Assembly (NCBI GenBank): GCA_026705565.1
Contig: JAPPAJ010000281.1
Coordinates: 1 to 47,523 of the forward strand
Direction: 5' to 3'
DNA length: 47,523 nt
DNA from: Caldilineaceae bacterium
Lineage (GTDB): Bacteria; Chloroflexota; Anaerolineae; Caldilineales; Caldilineaceae
Part shown: positions 1-8,891 of the stretch, piece after piece
Position numbering within the stretch: the first letter of the stretch is position 1
How the letters are laid out: each line of letters opens with the position of its first letter
Translations under genes and position numbers: made by a program
The notes under the pieces: generated by a model
The model's database searches: none
Told to the model about the DNA's origin: nothing
The model's input: only the letters and a program-made list of their open reading frames with translations

Positions 1-1
1 C

Positions 2-664
2 ACGGTCAGTTCGCTTTGGACCGACGTGTACGGGCCTGCACCGATTACAGGAGTGGAGCTGGACCCCGCGATTTTGGAAGTGGGGCGCGAGTGGTTCGCC
101 ATGGACCGGCCGAACCTGACTGCGGTCGCCGCGGACGGCCGCCAGTGGCTGGCCGGTCAAGACTCATCCCAAGTATGGGATGTGGTGCTGGTGGATGCCT
201 ATCGGGTTCCCTACATCCCGTTTCACCTGACCACGGTGGAGTGGTTCGAACTGGTGGATGAGCACCTGGCGGCCAACGGTGTGGTGGCGGTGAATGTGGG
301 GCGGACCGAGACCGACCTGAGTTTGGTGGAGGCTATGGCAACGACCATGTCGGATGTTTGGCCCCGGGTGTTTGTGTTGGAGGAACCTGTTCCGGAAGGC
401 GTCTTGGGCAACGTGCTGGTGGTCGGTGTGAGTGAGCAGATTGGCATCGAAACTTTCGCCGACAACGTTGCAGGGCTGCCCGAACACCTGCCCGGTGAGT
501 TTCGTGCCTTCGCGACAACAGCCATTGTCCAAGTCCGGGTGGAGATACCGGACCTGGCCATGAAGCCTTGGACCGATGACAAGGCTCCCATCGAACGGAT
601 CGTGCACCGGATCGTGTGGAACTGGCTCGTTACTGGGAGCGAGCCGGTTCCGGACGCGTCGTGA
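2..664 (+). CDS. Spermidine-synthase-like protein, 3' part only
   Basis: The reading frame is open to the left edge of the window, so only the C-terminal ~220 residues are present. The segment ITGVELDPAILEVGREWF is the strand/turn carrying the acidic residue that binds the cofactor in spermidine-synthase-type methyltransferase folds. AADGRQWL and WDVVLVDAYRVPYIPFHLTT match the later motifs around the active-site aspartate. In spermidine synthase the family transfers an aminopropyl group from decarboxylated SAM to putrescine; many bacterial relatives, including those fused to membrane domains, have no proven substrate. Whether an N-terminal membrane domain exists cannot be seen. The nearest following gene starts about 525 bases downstream, so it appears to end its transcription unit. 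Confidence 0.75.
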   Translation, partial: TVSSLWTDVYGPAPITGVELDPAILEVGREWFAMDRPNLTAVAADGRQWLAGQDSSQVWDVVLVDAYRVPYIPFHLTTVEWFELVDEHLAANGVVAVNVGRTETDLSLVEAMATTMSDVWPRVFVLEEPVPEGVLGNVLVVGVSEQIGIETFADNVAGLPEHLPGEFRAFATTAIVQVRVEIPDLAMKPWTDDKAPIERIVHRIVWNWLVTGSEPVPDAS

Positions 665-1188
665 AGTTCAATGGTGTCTGGGTGGGTTACTCCGACTGAT
701 GTACAAGATCTTCGGGCGAGCCCTATCCGATCCAGGTAGAGTACGGCGATGTGAAGTTCTGACATCCCCTTGGGCGAGAACCTTATGGAGATCCTGATTT
801 CGTATGCGCAAGGGCCATGCCGCCGCAGGTATGAGAATCGTGCCGGATGGCCTCAGACATCGTTGTACTGTGACAGTATCGTTCTGCTGGGGAGGAGGCG
901 ATCAGTGGGGCCATCGGAACTCCTTGAGTGATGGCTGCGGATTCCTGGAAACTGCGATGATGTCGAGGCTCGGGAAAGCCGCTGTGCTGAACAAGGATCA
1001 TCGAATCAGGTAGTTGTGTGAATGCTTCAGGCACATCGGAAGGCGATCCTGCCGAGACGAGACATTCCGGTGTATGGTCTACTGCGACGGACGCGGCCAG
1101 ATTCGGATGCCGTGTCAAGCTCAAGAGGGTTCCACCCGGTTGAAACAGAGAAGACAACCCCAACCAGGTGTACCGAGGTATCTTCCAG
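665..1188. other. Non-coding gap, nothing recognised
   Basis: About 520 bases between the spermidine-synthase-like gene and the DUF4062 gene. No open frame here looks like a protein on either strand, and I see no strong hairpin with a T-run. The promoter of the DUF4062 gene should lie in its last 200 bases. Confidence 0.4.
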
Positions 1189-2814
1189 ATGGCCACCTTC
1201 AAAGTGTTTCTCAGCAGTGTTCAGAGCGAGTTTGCAAATGAGCGCGCATCTCTCAGGGAGTACTTCCAAACCGACCCGTTGCTCAGTGAGACGTTCGAAA
1301 TCCTCTTGTTCGAGGACATTCCTCCCTCTGAAGTCCCTCCTGACACCGCCTATCTTGAACGGGTGGACCAGGCCGACATTCTCATTGGGCTGTTTGGTTT
1401 GGAATACGGAATCGAGGGCGGCAACGGGATTTCGCCTACAGAGAAGGAGTACAACCGGGCATCGGATACCAATACCCATCGCCTTGTGTTTGTGAAAGAG
1501 GCCGAGGATGAGCACCGTCATCCCAAGATGCGTCAACTCATCGGGAAGGCTCAACAAAGCCTAGTCGTGGGCCAATTCAACACAATTGAGGATTTGAGAT
1601 CGGGCATCCAGACCGCGATGGTCGATTACATGAAGGTCAAGAGGCTGATTCAGACCGGCGGATTCGACGAAGCAATTTGCCAGGATGCCAAACTCAAAGA
1701 CATCAGTGAACAGGCGGTTGTCACGTTTGTAAGGTCGGCGCGGCGGGCGCGACAGCTCCCCCTTGGCGAAGAAACTCCTGTGGAGGATGTTCTAACCCAC
1801 CTTCGCTTGATCAAGGACAATGGTGTCACCAACGCTGCAGTCCAGTTGTTTGGCAAGAATCCCCAAAGGCTTGGCATCCGCTCGGAAGTGCGGTGTGCGC
1901 ATTTCCACGGTACTGAGATTGAGAAACCCATTCCATCGCTCCAAGTGTTTGGAGGGACATTGTTCAGCCAAGTTGACAGTGCCGAGGACTTCGTTCTCAG
2001 CAAAATCAACATGTCCGTTGGCACTCGTGCTGAGAGTGTCCGGGCACCCAGAACCTATGAAATCCCGGTGGAAGTGATCAGGGAGGCCATCGTTAACGCA
2101 GTGGTCCATCGGGATTTCACCAGCACCGGCAACGTACAGGTGATGATCTTTGCCGACAGGCTGGAAATTTGGAATCCGGGAAGGCTCCCGCCTTCGCTGA
2201 CGATCGAGAAACTCAGGGAACCCCATGGCTCGGTGCCTTCCAATCCCCTACTGGCCGAGTCCATGTTCCTGGCCGAATACATTGAACGCATGGGCACCGG
2301 CACTCTGGACATGATCCGGCGGTGCAGGGACGCAGGCCTGCCTGAGCCTGAGTTCAGGGTGGACGACATGTTCAAGGTGACTATCCACCGTGTACTCACA
2401 CGTGAGCGAATTCTCCGTAGTCGCCCTCGGCGAAGGATTCTTGGCCGAATGCCTTCACCCCGGTCTGAGCGGATTCGGGCGCGAGACATACGCCTCTACC
2501 AGCCGAACGTTTCTGCTAGTGGAAGCAATGATGGTCAAAACGCAGCTCCGCAAGTACCCGACAAGTACCCTGCAAGTACCCTGCAAGTCGGAAATCTTAT
2601 TCGCTGCCTGGACGGTGAACGTACACGAGCGGAAATTCTTCAGCGTTTGGGACTGAGAGACCGCTCCAATCTGACCAAGGAATATCTGCGCCCGGCTATT
2701 GCCGAGGGCCTTGTCGAGATGACCATTCCGGACAAACCCCGCAGCAGCAAGCAGCGGTATCGACTGACGTCGAGTGGTCGGGAGCTGCAGGAGCGTCTCA
2801 GGCGAGCAGAATGA
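1189..2814 (+). CDS. DUF4062 / ATP-binding / winged-helix protein
   Basis: A 541-residue protein in three parts. Residues ~1-150 (MATFKVFLSSVQSEF, then DILIGLFGLEYG) are a DUF4062 domain, a TIR-like fold common in bacterial conflict proteins. Residues ~290-400 (REAIVNAVVHRDF, MIFADRLEIWNPG, ERMGTGTLDMIRRC) are the GHKL-like ATP-binding domain of RecG-like/AlbA-type regulators. Residues ~470-541 form a winged helix ending in the usual PDKPRSSKQRYRLT segment. An in-frame GTG lies at 1168, but ATG 1189 begins exactly at the conserved domain start and is preferred. Residues ~401-453 are unlike the family and are a misread relic (see 2402-2549). An 11-bp repeat sits before the winged helix. It may be a regulator or defence protein; the exact role is unknown. 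Confidence 0.8.
   Translation: MATFKVFLSSVQSEFANERASLREYFQTDPLLSETFEILLFEDIPPSEVPPDTAYLERVDQADILIGLFGLEYGIEGGNGISPTEKEYNRASDTNTHRLVFVKEAEDEHRHPKMRQLIGKAQQSLVVGQFNTIEDLRSGIQTAMVDYMKVKRLIQTGGFDEAICQDAKLKDISEQAVVTFVRSARRARQLPLGEETPVEDVLTHLRLIKDNGVTNAAVQLFGKNPQRLGIRSEVRCAHFHGTEIEKPIPSLQVFGGTLFSQVDSAEDFVLSKINMSVGTRAESVRAPRTYEIPVEVIREAIVNAVVHRDFTSTGNVQVMIFADRLEIWNPGRLPPSLTIEKLREPHGSVPSNPLLAESMFLAEYIERMGTGTLDMIRRCRDAGLPEPEFRVDDMFKVTIHRVLTRERILRSRPRRRILGRMPSPRSERIRARDIRLYQPNVSASGSNDGQNAAPQVPDKYPASTLQVGNLIRCLDGERTRAEILQRLGLRDRSNLTKEYLRPAIAEGLVEMTIPDKPRSSKQRYRLTSSGRELQERLRRAE
2402..2549 (+). pseudogene. Out-of-frame relic of an AlbA_2 N-terminus
   Basis: Read one base off the host gene's frame, this stretch encodes VALGEGFLAECLHP then LSGFGRETYA and TFLLVEAMMV. 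The start of the AlbA_2 protein at 11110 reads VALGEGFTTEFKRS, ASGLGREICA, MILLGVADDG. The match sits exactly between the ATP-binding domain and the 11-bp repeat, where the paralogue has only a few residues. The likely origin is a deletion that fused a DUF4062 gene to the repeat and winged helix of a neighbouring AlbA_2 gene. Confidence 0.65.
2551..2590 (+). repeat. 11-bp tandem repeat in coding sequence
   Basis: Three units of CAAGTACCC plus two variable bases (2551-2561, 2562-2572, 2573-2583) followed by a partial fourth (CAAGTCG). The unit length is not a multiple of three, so a gain or loss of one unit shifts the downstream winged helix out of frame. In the present state the gene is in frame throughout. 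Confidence 0.85.
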
Positions 2815-2985
2815 GCCAATCGCTCTCTACCAAAGGCAACTTTGTCCAGCAGCCCACCGCCGACTACTCAAACGGCAACTGGGCTGGCAAGTGGGTTCAT
2901 TCTTCTGAAGCCAAGGGAACAGGCTTGGTTTTGAAGACGCACCATCTTGGAACTCCATTCCTACACCAACTCCTTCCAGATTCTC

Positions 2986-4338
2986 TTACTGCGCAACACG
3001 TCTCTCACCCGTAACGACCATGCGGAAACTGTCATCCGGACAAGAAAGAGGATTCCGGATCACATTCAGGACGTGATCCGGAGGCGACATCTCGACCTCC
3101 AGATGATGAAACAGGGCTGCGGTCACGATCAGGAACAGCAAATCCGCGGTTGAGGCACCCAGGCAGGCGTGGGACCCGATGCCGTAGGGCACATAGGCGT
3201 GCGTCTGCGTATGCTCCATGCGCGGAGGGGCATAGCGCTCGATGTCGAACCGTTGCGGTTCGGGGAAGAACTCCGGCAGGTGGTGTGTGACGGAAATGGC
3301 TATGAGACAACGGGCACCCGCCGGAATGTGATGTCCCTGGAATTCGAAGTCGCGTGTGGAGGTCCGCGGCAACGTCAACGCGATGGGGTGCATGCGCAGG
3401 GATTCCATGGCGATCCAGCGGGTGTGGCGCATCCGGCGCAGGGAGGCACGGGTGGGGACTCCCTCGGCAAAGAGCTGATCCGCTTCGGCAATGACCATTT
3501 CCCTCAGCGTGGAATCCCGGAGAATGTGATACAGGAGGAAGGAAAGGGAACCGGCAGCCGTGTCCATGCCCGCCAGGAAGGGAGTTTGAATGGTCGCAAT
3601 CGCGTCGTTTTCGGTCATCAGATCCGGATGTTCGGCCCGGAACCGCCGTACGTGATCGATGAAGTTGCCGCCCTCCTCGGCCATGTCGTGCATGAGATGC
3701 TCGTTCCAGATCCGTTTGCCCATGGCGAGCACGTTCCGCCGGGACTTTAGGTACTGCGGCATGTACTTCACGAACCCCGGGCGGGTTCGCGTGAGATGGA
3801 TTTTGATGACGGTCCGAAACAGGTAGATCAGATCGTCCATGACCTCGTCCGGCTCTTGATTGATGGCCATGTACGCCAGCAACAGGGATACCAGCCGCTT
3901 TACCAGGGGAGTCACCGACATGGCCTGGTGCCGAGGCCAACGCATCATCAGGCGGACCAGGCTGTCCATCAGCTTGGGCATCTGAGGGTAGAGCGTGGAG
4001 CCGGCGTAGCCCACCTTGAGGCCCGCGCGCAGCGTAGCGTGGTCGGGGCCGTCCCATGCCAGCATGAAGGGATTGTCGGACCCGAAGGCTTCCAGGACGT
4101 TTTTCCATGTGTCCTTGGACGTAAAGAGGGTGTCTCCTTCTTCGCGCATGAGGAGATTCGCCTCGGGACCGGCCAAGACGATCATGTGATGCTGGAGGAT
4201 GGACATCCGGAACACCGGTCCGAGTTCGTGGTACTGCTCCACCAGCCACAAGGGCGAGTCGAACGTCACACTGCCAAGCACAGGCAGTCCCTGGGCCTTG
4301 GGGATGGTCTTGGGAATGGACTGCGAAGTTTCGGCCAT
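2986..4338 (-). CDS. Cytochrome P450
   Basis: A 450-residue soluble P450 with no N-terminal membrane anchor. It contains the I-helix motif AGMDTAAG (oxygen activation), the K-helix ExxR as MESLRMHP, the meander region PEFFPEPQRFDIERY, and the haem-ligand loop YGIGSHACLG with the axial cysteine. The usual first phenylalanine of that loop is tyrosine here, as in the second P450 at 29510. P450s insert one oxygen atom into organic substrates using electrons from a redoxin; no ferredoxin or reductase gene is adjacent. It is flanked by a gene on the opposite strand at each side, so it appears monocistronic. Its substrate cannot be told from the sequence. Confidence 0.95.
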   Translation of the reverse strand: MAETSQSIPKTIPKAQGLPVLGSVTFDSPLWLVEQYHELGPVFRMSILQHHMIVLAGPEANLLMREEGDTLFTSKDTWKNVLEAFGSDNPFMLAWDGPDHATLRAGLKVGYAGSTLYPQMPKLMDSLVRLMMRWPRHQAMSVTPLVKRLVSLLLAYMAINQEPDEVMDDLIYLFRTVIKIHLTRTRPGFVKYMPQYLKSRRNVLAMGKRIWNEHLMHDMAEEGGNFIDHVRRFRAEHPDLMTENDAIATIQTPFLAGMDTAAGSLSFLLYHILRDSTLREMVIAEADQLFAEGVPTRASLRRMRHTRWIAMESLRMHPIALTLPRTSTRDFEFQGHHIPAGARCLIAISVTHHLPEFFPEPQRFDIERYAPPRMEHTQTHAYVPYGIGSHACLGASTADLLFLIVTAALFHHLEVEMSPPDHVLNVIRNPLSCPDDSFRMVVTGERRVAQ

Positions 4339-4994
4339 GGGATGGTTGTCCGGGAGAACTTTGACGGTCCGTTGGTAAGGCCTTGTTCAACGATCAACGA
4401 CTGATGTGAAGACCGAACATCGAGTCTGCCAATGATGCTACATGCCGTGGAGGTTCGGCGTATCGGATGGCCAAGGTATCCGGCATGCTCTGTCTTGTTG
4501 CGTCCTCGAACGGACAACTGCTCCAGTTCCCGTCATGGATACGGTGGTCCGCCAATGTAGGCACCGGGGTAGGGTAGCCCGGCCATAAACCCTCGTACCG
4601 ATCGTCAATGGCTTGTGGGCGAGGATGCTCACGGTGCCGGTGGATTGCATGGACCAGACCGACTGCGGGTCGCAAGCCGCACGCATGACTTGGCTGCACG
4701 TGATCAACGACAGGCCCCCCACAGCGGCTTGTTGTCGGACTACCCCTACAACCGCTTCGGTCCCGATTGGAGCCGGAGGGTGGCTTCAGCCTGTGTGCTG
4801 CGGGTGCTTCCGAGGTGGCCGAAAGGAACCGATTGCCCCGGATCAAATGAGGACAATCGGGCATGCTCTTCGCATTCCAAGGCACTTGCAGTGCCGAGCC
4901 GACAGGGGGCGGGTCTCACGGGAGACCTGGCGCTGCCAAGTACAATCCGGTCGGGTCGAAGGATTCGCGGGGAACCCTCATTCACTCACTGAAC
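4339..4994. other. Non-coding gap between divergent genes
   Basis: About 650 bases between the P450 start (minus strand) and the start of the disrupted AAA-ATPase gene (plus strand). I found no convincing gene; open frames on both strands have compositionally odd translations without motifs. It should hold both promoters. Confidence 0.4.
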
Positions 4995-5189
4995 ATGAAG
5001 CTACCTTCGTTGCACCCGGGTCGGTCGGAGTTCAGTCCGATTCGCCGGGACGGCGGGTTGTACGTCGACAAGACAGGCCACTTGCGCAAGCTGTTGGTTC
5101 CGGTGGGCGGTGACGGATCCCACTTGCATACGCAATATGCCTTCCTGGCCAGACCCCGTCGTTTTGGCAAGACCCTGCTTGTATCCACC
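4995..5189 (+). pseudogene. AAA-ATPase/PD-(D/E)XK gene, 5' fragment
   Basis: Encodes the first 65 residues of an AAA-ATPase-like (DUF1703-type) protein: MKLPSLHPGRSEF, then GGLYVDKTGHLRKLL and FLARPRRFGKTLLVST. The last segment includes the Walker A region. The coding sequence stops matching right after the ACC codon at 5187-5189 and resumes with CTT at 7285. Joining 5189 to 7285 restores VST-LETYFQGD and one uninterrupted frame of 586 residues. The gene is therefore split by the IS607-type element. As it stands the fragment reads into the element and terminates at 5261. Confidence 0.85.
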
Positions 5190-5201
5190 GGTCTCCAGAA
5201 C

Positions 5202-6606
5202 CTATGCCAACCTGCCACAGTCCGGTGCAATCACCGAACAGGGAGGCTGGCTGTCTGGTAGACGCTTCACGGACCGTGCGCAAGCCTCTCGGCGATGCGG
5301 CTTACAGGTCTCCACGTCCATTTCTCCGCCGGCGGACCTCGCCGGCCTGGGGAACTCGTTGCGATGTCGGGCCGGCTCCGAATGACCCGTGTACGCCTGG
5401 ATGTTCCGGGCGGCGTTTTCATCCCGGTCGCACTCGAAGCCGCAGCGGTTGCAGCGGTAGGTGCGCTCCGACAGCAGCAGCGACTGCTTCACGGCTCCAC
5501 ACCGGTTGCACGTTTTCGAGGACGGATACCAGCGATCCAGGCGCACAAACCCGGCTCCGTGCCAGGCGCACTTGTATTCCAGTTGCCGCACGAACTCCGA
5601 CATGCCCGCGTCGCTGATGGCACGGGCCAGTCGCCGGTTGTGCTTCATGCCGACCACATTCAGCGTTTCCACCTTCACCGTACCGCCGCGTTTGGCGATC
5701 TGCGCGGTGGCCTGGTGATGGTGGTCGTTCCGAATGTGGGCCGCGTTGTCGTAAGCGCGTTGTCGCTTGGCGTACTTCCTGTCCCTCCGCTTGCTGTGGT
5801 TCTCCTTGCCGTGCGTGTTCCGGCTGCGGGCGATGGCCTTGTCCAGTCGGCGGATGGCCCTCAGCTCGGAGTGCAGGGCGGCCGGGTTGGCGTATAGGTC
5901 GGGCGCGTTGCCACTGCCGTCCGAGACCGTGGCGAGCGTCTTCACCCCCCATGTCGATGCCCACCGTGGGGCCGGGCCTGGCTTCCGGCGCGGGCTTGCC
6001 CGTGTCCACCGTGAACGACGCGTACCAGCGTCCGGCCTTTCGGCTGACCGTGACGCTCATGATGTCGCTCTCGAACCGCAGTTCTTCCCGCATCCGCACC
6101 CACCCGATTTTGGGCAGATGCACACGGCACCCGTCCACCTTGATGCTGTTGCGACCGTTGGACGGCGTGAAGGCGAGCTTGCGGTGCCGCTTGCGGACGG
6201 GCGGGAAGCCGATCTTGCGGTGGGGCTTGCCGTGTTTCCTGGCCTTGCAGTACGCACCCCAGGAAGCCAGCCCCTTGCCCATGTTGATGATGGCGTTCTT
6301 GGACACGTGCTGGGAGTGGTCGCAGGACCAGTCGAACAGGTCGGCCTTGACGGCGTTGAAGTCCTTGCGCAGGTCCATGTCCGACAGCCACTGGCCACCG
6401 CCTGGGTTGACGTCGACGTGGGCATACCACTCATCGGCATGCTGTTCGTCGGTATGGCCGAACCAGGCCAGTTGGAACCTGCCGCGTGCCCAGTTGGCCG
6501 CCACCCGCGCCCACCCCGCGTGCTCCAGCATCCGCGTCGCCTGCTTGTCGGTCGGGGCGAGGGCGATCCGGTGGGACTTGCCCAGCCCTTTCAGATGCTG
6601 GCTCAT
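5202..6606 (-). pseudogene. tnpB: TnpB RNA-guided nuclease, frameshifted
   Basis: Transposon-encoded ancestor of Cas12. The start ATG at 6606 overlaps the tnpA stop as ATGA. The N-terminal part runs through FTPSNGRNSIKVDGCRVHLP and GRWYASFTVD to the first RuvC aspartate in GIDMG, then breaks at a run of six C on the plus strand (5945-5950). Removing one base gives GIDMGVKTLATVSDG, the usual TnpB sequence. The second part keeps the RuvC glutamate (VKVETLNVVGM), the zinc-finger CNRCG...CNRCG and the final aspartate (CDRDENAARNI). The corrected length is 467 residues, with a C-terminal extension of ~45 residues. The catalytic residues are intact, so a sequencing indel or slippage is possible. 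Confidence 0.88.
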
Positions 6607-7233
6607 GGCGCCGTGGCAGGCCCGGCCTCGGACTTTAGGACTTCGATCAGCTGGCGCGCCTTGGGCGACCGGCGGCCGTACAGACGCGCCGAGAACTCCG
6701 TGATGATCTCGAGCACGTCCCGGGCCAGTTCCTCCTCGAAGAATGGGGGATCGGTCTGATGGATCACCACCACTTCGACCCCCTGCTTCTCGCACAAGGC
6801 AAACACCAACTCGGCCCCGAAGCGCAGCAGCCGATCCCTGTGGGTCAGCACCAGACGTTGCATCTGGCGGCGCAGGATCAGGTCCAGCAAGCGCTGCAGG
6901 CCGGGCTTGTCATACTGCAACCCACTGCCCAGGTCGCGGATGATCTCGGTGCGCCAGCCCTGGGCCGCGCAGTACGCTTCCAGGGCGGCGTGCTGACGGT
7001 CCAGATCGGCCTTTTGGTCAGGGCCGGCGACACGGGCATAGCCGACGGTCGGGGCCGATTCGTTGCTCGCGCCCAGCAACGCGGCGCGGTCATAGTAGCG
7101 CGTCCCCGCCGCCGACTTGCGCGCCGGCAGCAACTCGCCGCTCTCCTCCCACTTCCGCATGGTCTTCACGCCCACGCCCATCAGCGCGGCGGGCCTCGCC
7201 TATGCGTATCAGTCGGTTTTGATGCTTGGCCAT
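6603..7233 (-). pseudogene. tnpA: IS607 TnpA serine recombinase, inactive
   Basis: The N-terminal MerR-like helix-turn-helix is followed by a small serine recombinase domain. From ATG 7233 the frame gives NRLIRIGEA, then one extra base in a GGG run on the plus strand (7191-7193) throws it off. Correcting it gives IGEAAALMGVGVKTMRKWEE, a normal MerR-type helix. An internal start at 7181 would leave an open frame lacking the first helix. The catalytic segment reads YARVAGPDQKADLDRQ, whereas active relatives have YARVS(S/T)xDQ; the nucleophilic serine is alanine. Both changes argue that it cannot catalyse transposition. Confidence 0.87.
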
Positions 7234-7284
7234 AGACCAGTATACTGCCACATAATATCTGATTTCAGAGAACTGTTACTACCC

Positions 7285-8850
7285 CTTGAGACCTACTTTC
7301 AGGGCGACCTGCCCAAGCCCGGTCCGGGTGACAGCTGTACGTTTGATCCCAATGCGGGGCAACGGGTAGACCTGTTCAGGGGTACCGCCATCGAGGACGA
7401 TGTTCGTCGGACCCGGGTACATCCGGTTGTTCGCCTCAACATGGCGATGGCGACCTCGGATACGCCTGCAGGGTTGCAGGCCAGGCTTCTGGAGCACCTG
7501 GAACGGTTGTACACTGATTGGCACCGACGCGGTGTGGAAACCGACATTGAACCAAGGCGGGCCGGGGGATACATCCGGTTTCCACCACCGCCCTCGGGCA
7601 CCGAGGCGGTTTCCGCTGCTAGCCGCCTGGATTCCCTGTTGCATGAACTTGAAAGGCAATTCAAGGCGCCTCCGGTGGTTCTGATTGACGAGTACGATGC
7701 GCCGCTCACGCACTTGTTGGGCAGAAACCTGGACCCGGAACCGTTCATCTCGGTTCTAAGGGAGTTCTTCGGGCGTCTCAAGCACAATGAGGATCGCCTT
7801 CATTTTGTTTTCATCACGGGCATTAGTCGCTTTGCCCACGTGAATCTGTTCTCTGCCTTGAACAACCTCACGGACATTTCATGGGATCCCGAGTATTCGG
7901 ACCTGTGCGGGTTTACCGAAGCGGACCTGCAGGATTACCTTCTGCCCTACCTGGAAGCCGGGGCCGGGAACCTGGGCAAGTCCGTCGAGCAGGTGACGCA
8001 GGAACTGAGGGACCACTACAACGGTTACTGCTTTGGCCATCCCGGTTTCACCGACAACGTCTACAACCCGTATTCGCTCCTGAACTGCCTTGATGACATG
8101 CAGGCTGCCACCGCGGGCGACAAGTGGCGGTGGCAGGGATGGCCCAACTACTGGTCCGAGTCCGGAACCCCGCAGTTCCTGGTGCGGCTGGCCAGGCAGG
8201 GAAACCTCGTTCTGTCCAAGGATCCACCGCCTGTTCATCAACTGACGCGGACCACCTATGACTTGAACAACATTGACTACGGCAGTCTGATGCTGCAAAC
8301 GGGGTACCTCACGCTGTGCTTGGACCAGGGACGTCTGTGTTACGACTACCCAAACAACGAGGTCAGGTTGATCTTTGCATCAAGTTTGTTGGAGAACTTC
8401 GGCCGGTACGCCACGGCGGATGAACTGGAAGGCTTGTACCGGACCTTGGCTGCGGAAGACTACGCGGGGTTCTGCCTTCGGCTCAACACATTCATGGCAG
8501 GCATGCCGGGCGAGAAAATAGTCGGCGAGACCGATTGCCACCTGATTCTGCATGCGCTGTGCCAGTTGATGAGGGTCGAGTTCCAGTCCGAAGTGCACCA
8601 GTTGGGCGGCCGGTCGGACCTGGAAGTGATTTTCCCCGGTCATGTCTGCGTGTTCGAGTTCAAGTACAACCGGTCGCCGGAGGCCGCCTGGCACCAGATC
8701 GAGGCGCGCGACTACGGTCGGCGCCACTTCGGCTCCGCGCGGCGCGTGGTGGCCATCGGCCTCAACTTCATTGGCGGTAGTTCGGAGGAACCACCCCGTG
8801 TCGAATACCAGGCGCGTGAGAGAAACCCATCCGGGGGCAATTCCACCTGA
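7285..8850 (+). pseudogene. AAA-ATPase/PD-(D/E)XK gene, 3' fragment
   Basis: Continuation of the gene begun at 4995. It holds LETYFQGD, the Walker B segment PPVVLIDEYDAPL, the sensor-like FVFITGISRFAHVNLFS, and the family's YNGYCFG and VYNPYSLLNCL motifs. At the C-terminus is a PD-(D/E)XK nuclease-like domain with GGRSDLEVIF and VFEFKYNRSPEAA. These proteins combine an ATPase with a nuclease-like domain; their function is not established. The sequence after the insertion shows no stop or frameshift, so the insertion is either recent or the remaining part is still expressed from a start inside the element's flank. Confidence 0.85.
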
Positions 8851-8891
8851 GCAGTCGCCTGTACCGTTCCGCCGGGCGGTGCAGGTCTTTG

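Larger units (their letters stand above)
5190..7284 (-). mobile_element. IS607-family insertion sequence, decayed
   Basis: A ~2.1-kb element carrying a tnpA serine recombinase and a tnpB, overlapping by ATGA, both on the minus strand. The boundaries were set by rejoining the interrupted host gene. A CC dinucleotide (GG on the other strand) is present at both junctions (5188-5189 and 7283-7284), there is no target duplication, and there are no terminal inverted repeats. These are all known traits of IS607 elements, which recombine at a GG core. Both genes carry a +1 frameshift and tnpA lacks its catalytic serine, so the element is probably immobile. An omega-RNA would be expected across the tnpB 3' end to the 5190 boundary, but I cannot delimit it. 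Confidence 0.88.

Noticed and set aside
4394-4885. A 163-codon minus-strand frame upstream of the first P450.
   Set aside because: Proline, arginine and histidine-rich translation without motifs; several overlapping frames are equally open.
5945-5950. The tnpB frame break considered as programmed frameshifting.
   Set aside because: There is no typical slippery heptamer with a downstream structure that I can identify, and tnpA is also broken; decay or a read error is simpler.
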